Source: an uncultured Prevotella sp.
Lineage (GTDB): Bacteria > Bacteroidota > Bacteroidia > Bacteroidales > Bacteroidaceae
NCBI GenBank assembly: GCA_900554695.1
Contig: USHV01000027.1
Location: 1 to 37,109 of the forward strand
DNA: 37,109 nucleotides
Direction of reading: 5' to 3'
Positions 23,287 to 33,668 of this stretch are shown here, piece after piece (within the stretch, counting starts at the first letter, position 1; each line of letters begins with the position of its first letter). The notes below the pieces were generated by a model, which worked only from the letters and a program-made list of their open reading frames with translations, made no database searches and had not been told where the DNA came from. The position numbers and the translations under genes were made by a program.

Positions 23287-24876
23287 ATGGTTTTCAAATA
23301 CGATTTTCTCATTATCGGTTCAGGAGTGGCAGGCATGAGCTACGCCCTGAAAGTGGCCCGAGCCAAGAAGGGCAAGGTGTGCATGATATGCAAAACCACA
23401 CTCGACGAAGCCAATACGTCGTTTGCGCAAGGAGGTGTGGCATCTGTCACAAACCTTGAAGTGGACAACTTCGAAAAACACATAGAGGACACAATGATAG
23501 CCGGCGACTACATCAGCGACCGCGCGGCCGTAGAACAGGTGGTAAGAAACGCGCCTGCACAGATAAAGGAGCTTGTGAACTGGGGTGTGAACTTCGACCG
23601 CAAGGAAGACGGCACGTACGACCTGCACCGTGAGGGCGGACACTCTGAATTCAGAATCCTGCACCACTCGGACGATACTGGAGCCGAGATACAACGCGGA
23701 CTTATGGCTGCCGTGAGAGCTAATCCTGACATAGATATAAAGGAAAACCATTTCGCGGTGGAGATAATAACACAGCACCATCTGGGAGCGCGCGTCACAC
23801 GACGCACACCGTACATCAACTGCTACGGTGCCTATGTGCTCAACCCCGACACGCAGAAGGTGGATACATATCTTAGCAAGGTGACCGTGATGTGTACCGG
23901 AGGATGCGGCGCTGTATATCAGACAACCACCAACCCGATAATAGCCACCGGCGACGGCGAGGCCATGGTATATAGGGCAAAAGGCACAGTGAAGGACATG
24001 GAGTTCGTGCAGTTCCACCCGACGGCGCTCTATCACCCGGGAGAGACTCACCCGGCATTCCTCATAACCGAGGCCATGCGCGGATACGGCGGCATACTCA
24101 GACTGCCTGACGGAACATCGTTCATGGAGAAATATGACAAGCGTCTGTCACTGGCTCCGCGCGACATCGTGGCAAGAGCCATCGACAAGGAGATGAAGAT
24201 ACACGGAATAGACCATGTGTGCCTCGACGTTACGCACAAGAACGCTGAGGAGACGAAGCGCCACTTCCCGAACATATACATGAAGTGTAAGTCGATAGGC
24301 ATCGACATAACGACCGACTACATACCGGTGCGTCCGGCTGCCCACTACATGTGTGGCGGTATAAAGGTGGACCTGAACGGACAGTCGAGCATAGACAGAC
24401 TGTACGCCATAGGCGAGTGCTCGTGCACAGGACTGCACGGAGGCAACCGTCTGGCAAGCAACTCACTCATAGAGGCTGTGGTATATGCCGACGCTGCGGC
24501 GCGCCACTCACTGGCTCATGTAGATGAATATGACTTCAACGACAAGGTGCCTGAATGGAACGACGAGGGCACAATGACCAACGAGGAGAAGGTGCTCATA
24601 ACACAGAGCGTGAAGGAAGTGGGCGAGATAATGAGCAACTACGTGGGAATCGTGCGCAGCGACCTGCGACTCAAGAGAGCGTGGGATCGTCTGGACCTGC
24701 TCTACGAGGAGACCGAGGCTCTGTTCAAACGTGTAAAGGCGAGCCGCGACATCTGCGAGCTGCGCAACATGATAAACGTGGGCTACCTCATAACACGCCA
24801 GGCCATAGAGCGCAAGGAGTGTCGCGGACTGCACTTCACCACCGACTATCCGCTCCATGCTTACGACAAGAAATAA
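23287..24876 (+). CDS. nadB: L-aspartate oxidase
   Basis: Cytoplasmic flavoenzyme that oxidises L-aspartate to iminoaspartate, the first step of de novo NAD synthesis with NadA and NadC. Without oxygen it can use fumarate as electron acceptor. The start at 23287 (MVFKYDFLIIGSGVAG) gives 529 residues, the usual length; an in-frame ATG at 23131 adds 52 non-family residues. FAD-binding GSGVAG is at 11-16, NTSFAQGGVAS at 43-53 and HREGGHS at 114-120. Substrate-side motifs include QFHPTAL, RPAAHYMCGGI, GLHGGNRLASNSL and the helical C-terminal domain. nadA and nadC are not in the window. Confidence 0.95.
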   Translation: MVFKYDFLIIGSGVAGMSYALKVARAKKGKVCMICKTTLDEANTSFAQGGVASVTNLEVDNFEKHIEDTMIAGDYISDRAAVEQVVRNAPAQIKELVNWGVNFDRKEDGTYDLHREGGHSEFRILHHSDDTGAEIQRGLMAAVRANPDIDIKENHFAVEIITQHHLGARVTRRTPYINCYGAYVLNPDTQKVDTYLSKVTVMCTGGCGAVYQTTTNPIIATGDGEAMVYRAKGTVKDMEFVQFHPTALYHPGETHPAFLITEAMRGYGGILRLPDGTSFMEKYDKRLSLAPRDIVARAIDKEMKIHGIDHVCLDVTHKNAEETKRHFPNIYMKCKSIGIDITTDYIPVRPAAHYMCGGIKVDLNGQSSIDRLYAIGECSCTGLHGGNRLASNSLIEAVVYADAAARHSLAHVDEYDFNDKVPEWNDEGTMTNEEKVLITQSVKEVGEIMSNYVGIVRSDLRLKRAWDRLDLLYEETEALFKRVKASRDICELRNMINVGYLITRQAIERKECRGLHFTTDYPLHAYDKK

Positions 24877-24905
24877 ACTGAATACACTTTTATAGATATA
24901 AAAAG

Positions 24906-24949
24906 GAAAACCGGACACGCTGTTTTAGACGTGTCCGGTTTTCTTTTTT
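24906..24949. terminator. Terminator shared by nadB and sprA
   Basis: Perfect stem GAAAACCGGACACG (24906-24919)/CGTGTCCGGTTTTC (24930-24943), followed by TTTTTT on the plus strand and CCTTTTTATA on the minus strand. It lies between the convergent stops of nadB and sprA. Confidence 0.9.
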
Positions 24950-25093
24950 CGTATATAATGCCGTACGAATACGACTTATGAATAACCTGTTCGGATATAT
25001 ATTTCATGACCGATGAGCACGCACTCCGGAACGGATAAACCCGGCCGGCAAAACCAATACGGCCTGTCCACAAGACCATCGGCGGCTCACGCT

Positions 25094-28000
25094 TTATCTG
25101 GTGAGCGAGAATTTCAGGCTCAGTCCGAAATCCTGCGTGGTCGTAGGATAGCTGCTGCTGGCAAGGAGAGGAGTGTTTGTCTGGCAGTCGTAGTAGAAAC
25201 TCATCGACACGAGCTTCGACAACGTGTACTCAGCAGAGAACGACAGCTTGAACGCACTGTTGCCACTGCTTGCCGCACTGGTCATCGACGCGATGTCGCG
25301 ACTTATGGACGCCTGCTTGCGCAGACTCACATCGAGACGCAGACGCAGGTCGTTGTTGACGCTCGAAGTGGAGCGTGTGGCAGCCTGTGTGGTGTTATTC
25401 TGTTTGTCATCATCCTTCTTTCCCTTGTTCTTCACCAGTCGGTGGTTGCGTCCTCCAAAGAGTTTGAAGTTGTTGATGGTATAACCCATGCCGAGCACCC
25501 AGTCGTGGCTGGTGGCCTCGTTTATCTGCACGCTGGTCATACTGAGGCTGAGCACACGTGTGGTGCGATACTCCAGCTTGGCTGTGAGGTTGTTGTCAAA
25601 CGTGAGGTCTATACCTATCAACGGCGAGAACGACTCGTTGATGCTCACCGTTGAGACGTTATACATAGAGCTTGGAATCGGGTTTCCGCTGGTGGCATCG
25701 GTCACAAAGCCGAGTCCGTTCATGTATTCCATGAAGGTGCTGTACGAACTGTATGAGCCGACTGCGTATATACTCTTGTATGCATGGTTTATGTTGACGC
25801 TCTTGAACACGTCGCGGAACCACGGCAGGCGGGTGAGTCCGCTGTAGCGCACCGACCAGTTAGGCAACAGACGGGCAAGCGACGGGAATATGCTGAGCGA
25901 CGATCCGCCCATGCTGGTGTAGGCAGACAGGAAGGCGGGAATCATCACATCTGAGCTGTATTTATTCACTCCACCGTTGGCAGGGTCGAATTTCTTGCCG
26001 GCGAATGCAGTTCCCTCGGGATATACAGCGTTGGCATAGCGGGCCTCAACACGCTGACGGAAGCCGTCGAGCGACTTGCAGAACTTCTCGAATGTGGCCG
26101 AGTAGTAGCTGTTGCCTGCGTTACCCGATCCCTCGAACGCACTTCCCAGCGATAGTGTTGTCATGGAGAACGTACCGCTCTGGGTGGTAGGATTGCCCTC
26201 ATACATATATTGTATGCTCTTGGCAGTGGTCATGGTGCGGCTTGCGTTGAGGTCTATCTTGAAGTTCTTTATCGGTTCGAGCGTTGCGCGGAGCTGCAGG
26301 TCCTCGGTCTTGTTTGTAGTGGCCGGGGTGGCGACAGAGTCGTTCATGAGCAGCCATCCGTTCTCACGTGCTTTCTCGATGTAGGAGTCGCCTATCACGC
26401 CGAACGCGAAATCGAGACCCGGCGACATGGCACCGACACTGCGTGTCTGACCGAACGCGTCGCCAATGGTAGGCATGAAGCCCGGCAACGACATCGAATA
26501 CTGGTTGCGGTAGGATATTCCTACGCTGCGCACCATCATCATAACGCGCGCCACACCCTGCATTGTGCGATACCATCCTTTGTCCTCTAACGGTTCCTTT
26601 GCCGTAACAGTGACCTTTATCTTCATCGCGGAATCAACCTTGTTGGTGATTCTTATGTTGTTGTCGTCTATGCGTTTGTACTTCAGCTTGAACGCCTTGC
26701 CATCGGATGTCTTTGCCGACACGATGATGCGCTTCGACTTCTTGCCGTGAGTAAGTTTCACAACGGTGTCCGGCTTCAGCTCAACCTCGCCCTCAAAGCT
26801 GCGTTTGTTCTTCGGCAGTTTGCTGGTTAGCTGGGCAGCCTTGCCGTCCTTGTCTTTGGCATTCTTGTCGTCTTGGTTTTTCTTATTCTTGTCGGCAGTA
26901 TTCCGATTCAGCCTGTTTCGCACGTTCGAAGTGTTTCTGGCGGGCTCTTTATTAAACCTCTCGTTGGCCTTCTTCAGGAAAGGAATATGGTTGTATAGCT
27001 TCTCCAGATTGAACGTACCGTTGACGTTGAGCGTACGGTTGTTCGATATGGTGTTGCCGAGCGACGTTCCGTCCTCAAGCTCAGTGCCTCTTACCCAGTT
27101 GTATGTAGCGTTGTAGCTGGCGTCGGAGTTCACCCAGTCGAATATAGGAACGAGATTAAGCGGCAACTGATAAGACATTGTGAACGTCTGGTTATAGTCG
27201 AGCGGAGTTCCGAGATTCTTGATACTTGTCCACACCGAGTCCTTCCACGCTGCGTAACGGTCGGGATACAGATCCTTGTTCACCGGAGTGTAAGGTTCCT
27301 CTATCTCGGCATGCGTCGCACTTTGGAAGTTCATGTGCAGATTCTTCGTGAGGTCCCAGCGCAACGAGAAGTCCCTGTTCCAAAGGAACTGCTGGCTGAA
27401 CGTGACTGGCAGTTCGGAGTTTTCCATGCTCTCCATGTCGCGTTCCTGAAGCTCATAGTAGCTGCGCGTTATCTCAGTATTGAATCCGACGTTCTGCGGC
27501 AACCAGTTCAGACCGAATCGACGGAGAATGTCCAGCCACTTGCTCTTGTTCTTCAGCTTCTTGAATGGTTCGAATGCCTTATAGACAGGTGTCCACGAAT
27601 AGTTCAGCGCACCGCGCCAGTTGTCTTCCGTCTCATACACCGTCGTCTCACCACTTGAGAAGTTATGGCTGTGACTATAGGTCAGAGAGAAGTTCGCCGG
27701 GTCGTAAGGCATTGGGTGACGCTTGTTCTGTATGCCCACTCTCACGTTGGAAAGAGAGAAGTTGGTGCTCGTTGTCTTTGTCACGGCGATGCTTTCCACC
27801 GAGTCGCGCTCGTGCTCGTTGAGAGACTCGAGAGCGTCGTCGAGCTCCATATCAGTATCGAGAGGATTGTATCTTGGGCGTGTAAACTCCTTCGTCATTG
27901 AGTAATACAGAGGCGCACTGACCTTTGCTTTCTCCGGGAAGAACTTGCCGAGCTCTATGTTGGCGGTGATGCTGTAGGTCTTGTAATCGTCGGTCGAGCG

Positions 28001-31000
28001 CTGTGCCACACCGTCTTCAAGTCCACCGAAACCATCACTTATGTAGCGTCCCTGCACATTCACCGAACCGAGATCGGACAACTGGACATTCAGGTTACCC
28101 TGTGCCGCCCAACCGCCTTCGTTATTATATTCGCGCAAACGGAGCTCATTGACCCATATCTCACCGCTCTTCACCTCACCGGAATTGTTACGAATACCTA
28201 TTATCATGGTCTTAACCTCACCCAGTGTAGGGTTACCCATGACGCTGATTTTGTTCGCCGGCTTGTCCTCATCGTACGCCGAATACACCCGGTTATACGA
28301 TGCCCTGCCCTCCGACTTGGCCTTGTTGCGCGCCTTCTTCAACGCGGTGAACACGCTGAGCGGAATGTCAAGCATATTATCTTCAGGCCAAACCGCCTCA
28401 CAATCAGCACGCGAATACTTGTCGTAATCGTTGCGGTTAGGAGTCAGTTTCAAAGGTATCTCATACTCATAATAATTGCTCTTGTAGTCGCTTCCGAGGC
28501 GGATGAACACTGCCAACTGGTCGTCCTGAAGATTGGTCGTGTTCGGATCCATCATGTTGGCGTGCACAAACATCTGCAGACGCTTGTATTGACGGAGGTC
28601 CAACGTGGTGTTCTTATACACAGCTTTCGACTCACCGCTGGCCAGGTCGGTCACGGTCATGGCAAGCGCCTGCTCGTTGTCCTCGACGAGCTGCGGCTGT
28701 GTCGGGTCCTGACCACGCCTTATTCCAGGAGGAAGCACGTAGTTCACAGGTGTCTTGTCGTTGTTCTCCTCAATGTTTACGGCACTTACCGTCAGCTTGC
28801 CCTGCTGCGCCGCCGAGTTGTCGAGGTTCTGATCGTAAACCCGCCATTCGCCACGAACAAGATCGAGAGAGCCGAATCGCAGGATGATAGGATGCTTGAA
28901 GCCGGTCATGAACATACGCATGAAACGTATGCTTGTGAAATCTGATATCGAGCCGACGCGTTCCTCATAGTCTGTCAGCGGTATTCTGAACAGATACCAC
29001 GTCACGTCCTCCGTATTGCCATTACGCAGTTTCGGCGACGCCACGCGCTTGTCCACAATGAAGTTGCGGCCCACCACGAGGTCTTCGGGCCTTATTGATA
29101 CATGATACTGGAAGTATTTCTCATACTCGTTGAGCGTATAGTCCTGGTTAATATCCTCAACATCAGGCATCGTCTTGTAGGATGTGTCGTAGCTTTCGTC
29201 GCGCGACTCACTGTCGGGAGAGTTGCCCTGAGGATTGTTTATATACTTGTAACGGCGCAGGATAGATGCTTCCATCTGGTCGTAATCGCGGCCGCGGAAG
29301 TAGTGGTAGTCGTCGTTAGCCGGGTCGTTCCATATAGAATCGAACACGACGGGATTCACCTTGCCCTGTATCGAAGTGAGAAACTCCTGATAAGCCTCAA
29401 AGTTACGTTCCTCCTCATCATTGAGACCATTGAATCCGACGTCCTGAAGCGCACGTGCACCGGATGTTGTCGCAAAAGCATAAGTGACCGTTGCCTGTGT
29501 CGGAACCTTACCCCACTGTGTGGTGATGTAACTGTTTGAGCCGTCAACAGGCATTCCGCTTTCGTAGAATTTCTTGCCGTCACGGAGGATATCCTCACTC
29601 ACCTCGCCGAGGTTGATGTAGAAATCACCACCGTAATCAGATGCCGTACCGTCGCGCGAAGTATATATGAACGGATCGAGCATCCAGAACTCGATGTACT
29701 CCACGTTGGCCGTCTCGAAGTCGTTTGTATCGAGTTTACGCATCATACCGCCCCAGTGCTGCGTCGGATTGTTCAGTGTTCCGTCGTAGTTGAGGTCAGG
29801 ATTGAAGTTGTAAGGGCCACGTTCGTTCGGATAATAAGCCAGGTTGAGAATGCTCAACGTGGAAGTCGCGCCGCTGTATGAGTTTTGGTCACGGTTAGGA
29901 TAAAGCTCTCTGACAGGCACTTCACGCACATAGTGGTTGGACAGCTGCTCCAAATCGCCCTTGATGTGGCTTGGAGTAAGCGACGAACTACGCCTTGTGA
30001 ACAGCGGGTCTATGGTGTACCACGCCAGAAGCGAGCGGTTGAAACCACTTCGCAGAGTGGTTTTGTCGCTGTATTCCGGGAACATCGTCGGCACGCTCGA
30101 TATGATCCACGATGTCGGAGTGCTCACGTCTATGGCACTCTTCGTATTCTCGAAGTCGTCGAGATAGGACGCGTTGTCCTGCGTACCGCGGCTTTGTCCG
30201 GCAATGAGTTGTGCGAATTCACCCGTGAAAGAGATGTTTGAAGGCTGCGTGAGTTGCAGGAACGGAATCTTGTCGAGCAGGTTTGTCAGCCACTGACTCT
30301 CTTTCTTCCAGTTCACGTTGAATCCCCATATAGTGTTGTTCAGCGGTTCCGATCCCATCGCAACCTTCGTTGTGAGCGCCTGTTCGGACAAATGCTGAAG
30401 TGTACCGCTTATCTGGAAGTCCTTGGAGAAGTCGTATTCCCAGTTCACACCGAACATTGTCTTGCGCTGCTGGGCATACTCCGTGTTGCTCTCGAGCGAC
30501 ACATTGACAGACGTTCCGGCGTCTATGATGCTCTGATTGAGAATGGTCACCTCACCGAGATTGTAATCCACGGTATAGTCGGAGCCTTCGGTCAGCACCA
30601 CTCCACCGGCCGTCACGACGACAGAACCCTGCGGAATGTTCACCGCTCCGAGCGATACGACATTGGCAAGCGTACCGCGGAACTGTCCCGTAAGCATATA
30701 CTTGTTCTTCTCGGCTATCTGTTTCGCGACGGTCTTTGTAGAATCATACAACTCGGTGAAGGCATATTTGGACGCCTGTGCAGCCGACACGCCCTTACCG
30801 ACAAGATAATTATACATATAGCTTCCGAACGGTTCGGTCTTCGGGAAGAACACACGGCCGTCGCTGACTGTATATCCGTCCACATAGTCGAAGTATCCGT
30901 TAGGATTTGTCTTCATATTGTTGTCAAGACGGTCGGCACCGAGAACCTTTATAAGAGTCTGGTCCTTAACCTGCGGTTCGGGTATATAACTCAGATAGAC

Positions 31001-32701
31001 TCCGGTGGTGTCGCTCTGGAACTTGACGTCGAGACGGAACTTGTCCTTCTCAACCGACGATGCAAGATAATAGACATTCTTCATCATCAGGTCCCAGTTG
31101 CCCTGCTGCGGGTTGTTGCTGGTGTTCTTCAACGACTTCACGAAGAGCGCCTGATTGACGTCGGTTACATCCGACGCGAACTCACCCACCTGATAGGTCA
31201 CGCCTCCATAAGTATATTCATAAGCCACGGCGAGCACCTGATCGGTCTGAAGCGTGGTCTTGAGCGAAATATATCCAAGCGCGGAATTAACCGTATATTC
31301 AGACGAATTGAGCAGTCTCGCGCTCTCAAGTTTCTCATAGTCGGTGCCGCCCACAAATCCCGAGATGCCGTCGAGCACCGTTGAAGTCTGATCAATGTCG
31401 CGCGCCGCAGCATACTGATTGACCATCGACGAATACTCCGAGTTGGCATTGTTCGACGGAACGTTCTGTCCCATCGGCGCCCACAGCGGATTGGATATCT
31501 TCGAGTTCTCACCGAGGTCGGTCAGTGCGATGATGTTTCGGGTGTTGGTGGTCGTTCCCGTCTTGTTGGTAACCCATATTTCCACACGGTTGATGTTGAT
31601 GCCCGTAGCCACGGTAGGCAGAGTCTGCATGCCTGCGTCATACTTGTCGCGGAAATACTGAGAGAGGAAGAAGTGGCGGTTTTCCTCATAGTTGGCCACG
31701 TCCATCTCGAAAGGCGTGAGCTGTGCGCCGCCCTTCGACGACACACTTGTGGTTGACGACTTCTTCTGCGAGCCCACAAGCTGCAGCTTGAGCTTGCCGA
31801 ACTGCAGGTCGGTGCGTATTCCGAAGAGCGACGAAGCACCCTTAACGAGCGACGAGTTTGACGGGAACGAGATGTTACCGGCCTCAACCAGTTTTATGAT
31901 TTCGTCTTCCTTACCGTCATACTTCAACTTCAGGTTCTGCGAGTCGAAGTCGAATGTGGCGTCGGTATTGTAGTTAAGGTTCATGTTAACCTTATCGCCC
32001 ACCTTACCGTTCACGTTAAGGTTTATCTTCTCATCGAAGTCTATTGTGGTGGTCTTACGATTGCGTATAGGCAGTGAAGGGTTGTCGATGCTCTTCAGCG
32101 TAGCGCCGAACTTCAGCTCGGCCGAACCCTGTGTCTTTATGCGCACGCCTCCGGGGCCGAATATCTTTTCTGCCGGTCCGAGGTCGAAGTGCATATCCGT
32201 GAAATCGAACTTCTCCTTACCCTTAGCCTCATAAATCTCGCTGTTCTTCTCGCGGAAGTATCTCTGCATCGCCTTCTTCTCACTCCACTTGCGATATTCC
32301 TCCGGAGTCATGTATATCGGCGTATTGAGATAGGAGTCGCTCATCTTCGAACCGATGACGTAAAGGTCGAGCGAGTCGTTATATTCCACCTCCTGCTTCA
32401 GGTTATCGGGGCGTTTCAGGTCGGCCGCATTCTGGTCGAGGTCCTCCACGGTGATGGGCAACGTGCGCTGGATTTTCCATCTGGCGTTGAGCAACGAGTC
32501 GGGAATTGAGTCGTCGTCCTCTATTATCGGCTGCGCCTTTATGGCCATTGTGTCCTTCTTCTCGGTCTGTTGCGCAGGCTGACGGTTGTTCCTCCTTCGC
32601 GGATTCTGGTCCTGATGATAAGGCACGGAAAGAGCATAGCTTGCCAGACTGACGGCAAACAATGCGATGAAAAGTCCGTATATGATTTTTCTTATCTTCA
32701 C
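25094..32701 (-). CDS. sprA: SprA/Sov, type IX secretion system outer-membrane translocon
   Basis: Giant outer-membrane beta-barrel through which T9SS cargo proteins leave the cell (SprA in Flavobacterium, Sov in Porphyromonas). At 2535 residues it is full length. An N-terminal signal segment (KIRKIIYGLFIALFAVSLA) is followed by a QNPRRRNNRQP linker. The N-terminal family region includes GPGGVRIKTQGSAELKFG (near 180) and NLNYNTDATFDFDSQNLKL. Many beta-rich repeats follow, and the barrel ends LGLSLKFSLTR-like (DFGLSLKFSLTR). A Lys/Asn/Asp-rich insertion near 1935-1965 (NKKNQDDKNAKDKDGK) is probably a surface or periplasmic loop. The start codon is GTG, overlapping the ruvA stop as GTGA, which implies translational coupling. 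No other T9SS gene is in the window. Confidence 0.95.
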   Translation of the reverse strand: MKIRKIIYGLFIALFAVSLASYALSVPYHQDQNPRRRNNRQPAQQTEKKDTMAIKAQPIIEDDDSIPDSLLNARWKIQRTLPITVEDLDQNAADLKRPDNLKQEVEYNDSLDLYVIGSKMSDSYLNTPIYMTPEEYRKWSEKKAMQRYFREKNSEIYEAKGKEKFDFTDMHFDLGPAEKIFGPGGVRIKTQGSAELKFGATLKSIDNPSLPIRNRKTTTIDFDEKINLNVNGKVGDKVNMNLNYNTDATFDFDSQNLKLKYDGKEDEIIKLVEAGNISFPSNSSLVKGASSLFGIRTDLQFGKLKLQLVGSQKKSSTTSVSSKGGAQLTPFEMDVANYEENRHFFLSQYFRDKYDAGMQTLPTVATGININRVEIWVTNKTGTTTNTRNIIALTDLGENSKISNPLWAPMGQNVPSNNANSEYSSMVNQYAAARDIDQTSTVLDGISGFVGGTDYEKLESARLLNSSEYTVNSALGYISLKTTLQTDQVLAVAYEYTYGGVTYQVGEFASDVTDVNQALFVKSLKNTSNNPQQGNWDLMMKNVYYLASSVEKDKFRLDVKFQSDTTGVYLSYIPEPQVKDQTLIKVLGADRLDNNMKTNPNGYFDYVDGYTVSDGRVFFPKTEPFGSYMYNYLVGKGVSAAQASKYAFTELYDSTKTVAKQIAEKNKYMLTGQFRGTLANVVSLGAVNIPQGSVVVTAGGVVLTEGSDYTVDYNLGEVTILNQSIIDAGTSVNVSLESNTEYAQQRKTMFGVNWEYDFSKDFQISGTLQHLSEQALTTKVAMGSEPLNNTIWGFNVNWKKESQWLTNLLDKIPFLQLTQPSNISFTGEFAQLIAGQSRGTQDNASYLDDFENTKSAIDVSTPTSWIISSVPTMFPEYSDKTTLRSGFNRSLLAWYTIDPLFTRRSSSLTPSHIKGDLEQLSNHYVREVPVRELYPNRDQNSYSGATSTLSILNLAYYPNERGPYNFNPDLNYDGTLNNPTQHWGGMMRKLDTNDFETANVEYIEFWMLDPFIYTSRDGTASDYGGDFYINLGEVSEDILRDGKKFYESGMPVDGSNSYITTQWGKVPTQATVTYAFATTSGARALQDVGFNGLNDEEERNFEAYQEFLTSIQGKVNPVVFDSIWNDPANDDYHYFRGRDYDQMEASILRRYKYINNPQGNSPDSESRDESYDTSYKTMPDVEDINQDYTLNEYEKYFQYHVSIRPEDLVVGRNFIVDKRVASPKLRNGNTEDVTWYLFRIPLTDYEERVGSISDFTSIRFMRMFMTGFKHPIILRFGSLDLVRGEWRVYDQNLDNSAAQQGKLTVSAVNIEENNDKTPVNYVLPPGIRRGQDPTQPQLVEDNEQALAMTVTDLASGESKAVYKNTTLDLRQYKRLQMFVHANMMDPNTTNLQDDQLAVFIRLGSDYKSNYYEYEIPLKLTPNRNDYDKYSRADCEAVWPEDNMLDIPLSVFTALKKARNKAKSEGRASYNRVYSAYDEDKPANKISVMGNPTLGEVKTMIIGIRNNSGEVKSGEIWVNELRLREYNNEGGWAAQGNLNVQLSDLGSVNVQGRYISDGFGGLEDGVAQRSTDDYKTYSITANIELGKFFPEKAKVSAPLYYSMTKEFTRPRYNPLDTDMELDDALESLNEHERDSVESIAVTKTTSTNFSLSNVRVGIQNKRHPMPYDPANFSLTYSHSHNFSSGETTVYETEDNWRGALNYSWTPVYKAFEPFKKLKNKSKWLDILRRFGLNWLPQNVGFNTEITRSYYELQERDMESMENSELPVTFSQQFLWNRDFSLRWDLTKNLHMNFQSATHAEIEEPYTPVNKDLYPDRYAAWKDSVWTSIKNLGTPLDYNQTFTMSYQLPLNLVPIFDWVNSDASYNATYNWVRGTELEDGTSLGNTISNNRTLNVNGTFNLEKLYNHIPFLKKANERFNKEPARNTSNVRNRLNRNTADKNKKNQDDKNAKDKDGKAAQLTSKLPKNKRSFEGEVELKPDTVVKLTHGKKSKRIIVSAKTSDGKAFKLKYKRIDDNNIRITNKVDSAMKIKVTVTAKEPLEDKGWYRTMQGVARVMMMVRSVGISYRNQYSMSLPGFMPTIGDAFGQTRSVGAMSPGLDFAFGVIGDSYIEKARENGWLLMNDSVATPATTNKTEDLQLRATLEPIKNFKIDLNASRTMTTAKSIQYMYEGNPTTQSGTFSMTTLSLGSAFEGSGNAGNSYYSATFEKFCKSLDGFRQRVEARYANAVYPEGTAFAGKKFDPANGGVNKYSSDVMIPAFLSAYTSMGGSSLSIFPSLARLLPNWSVRYSGLTRLPWFRDVFKSVNINHAYKSIYAVGSYSSYSTFMEYMNGLGFVTDATSGNPIPSSMYNVSTVSINESFSPLIGIDLTFDNNLTAKLEYRTTRVLSLSMTSVQINEATSHDWVLGMGYTINNFKLFGGRNHRLVKNKGKKDDDKQNNTTQAATRSTSSVNNDLRLRLDVSLRKQASISRDIASMTSAASSGNSAFKLSFSAEYTLSKLVSMSFYYDCQTNTPLLASSSYPTTTQDFGLSLKFSLTR

Positions 32702-33309
32702 TTTATCTGTTTCAAGGCCAACTTAACGACTTGCTCCACGGGCATGTCCGGATTTTCCTCCATTATAGATACAACCACCTTAGCCGACGGCGCGGGTGAG
32801 AATCCGAGCATGGTGAGTGCCGAGACAGCCTCGTCTCTCACCTCCACGTTCACCACTGCGCTTGCCACGTCGCCCTTTTCCTCGGTAGCCATGCCGAGCG
32901 ACAGAATCTTGTCTCTCAAGTCCACTATTATTCTCTGCGCCGTTTTCAGGCCGATGCCCTTCACGCTTTTTATGAGTCTCTCGTTGCCTGTTGATATGGC
33001 GGAGCTCAGTTCGGCGGGCGACATTGTGGAAAGTATCATGCGCGCGGTGTTTGCTCCCACACCCGACACGGTGATGAGCAGCCTGTAAACCTCGCGTTCC
33101 TGCTTAGAAGCGAAGCCGTAAAACGTGAACGAATCGTCGCGTCCGCCTGTCACGAGAGCCTCGTGAACATAGAGTTTGACATCGTGTTTGCCCTGGATGG
33201 CCGTAAATGTATTGAGCGAAATATTGAGCGCATAGCCCACACCTGCCGCCTCAACCACCGCCATAGCGGGTGTAAGATCGGTCAGTTCGCCTTTTATGTA
33301 TTCTATCAT
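32698..33309 (-). CDS. ruvA: Holliday junction branch migration protein RuvA
   Basis: Binds four-way DNA junctions as a tetramer and loads the RuvB helicase during recombinational repair. The 203 residues are normal length. The OB-fold N-terminus is MIEYIKGELTDL. Two helix-hairpin-helix motifs follow (LLITVSGVGANTA, 78-89, and LIKSVKGIGLKTAQRI, 112-127). The flexible linker (ATEEKGDVAS) precedes the RuvB-binding domain III (EAVSALTMLGFSPAPSAKVV). It overlaps sprA by four bases. The ruvA-sprA order is, to my knowledge, also found in Flavobacterium. Confidence 0.96.
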   Translation of the reverse strand: MIEYIKGELTDLTPAMAVVEAAGVGYALNISLNTFTAIQGKHDVKLYVHEALVTGGRDDSFTFYGFASKQEREVYRLLITVSGVGANTARMILSTMSPAELSSAISTGNERLIKSVKGIGLKTAQRIIVDLRDKILSLGMATEEKGDVASAVVNVEVRDEAVSALTMLGFSPAPSAKVVVSIMEENPDMPVEQVVKLALKQIK

Positions 33310-33668
33310 CGACTTATACTTATGTTACACCTCTTTCTTGTCCGTCACCCGGTGTGATGTGACCTTCATACGGAAAATGCCGTGCGTAGCGTACAAGAAA
33401 ACACATTTATTCAATTATATTAACGCCAGCGGCGCCGTTTTATTGTCATGTATGTATATAAAATGCAGTTTTAACATATCGTCATCCGCCTTATTGTCCG
33501 CAGTCACCGCAGACAGACGCATTAACAGTAAGACGTATGGAACACGAGAAAAACATATCCGTCCCGACACGCTCACCGGCTGTCGGGACGGATATATGAT
33601 GATAATCAGAGGGTTGCGGCACACGGTATGCTACGCCGCAACCACACTGCGATAATCTGTAACTATGA
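33310..33668. other. Intergenic region between ruvA and the CoADR fusion gene
   Basis: Apart from the terminator at 33555-33595, the stretch is AT-rich with a short palindrome (GGCGCCG near 33430). I could not find a convincing consensus promoter for ruvA. No gene or RNA is supported. Confidence 0.4.
33555..33595 (-). terminator. Intrinsic terminator of the CoADR fusion gene
   Basis: Perfect 15-bp stem ATATCCGTCCCGACA (33555-33569)/TGTCGGGACGGATAT (33581-33595). On the minus strand it is followed by GTTTTTC. It lies about 75 bases past the stop codon. Confidence 0.85.
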
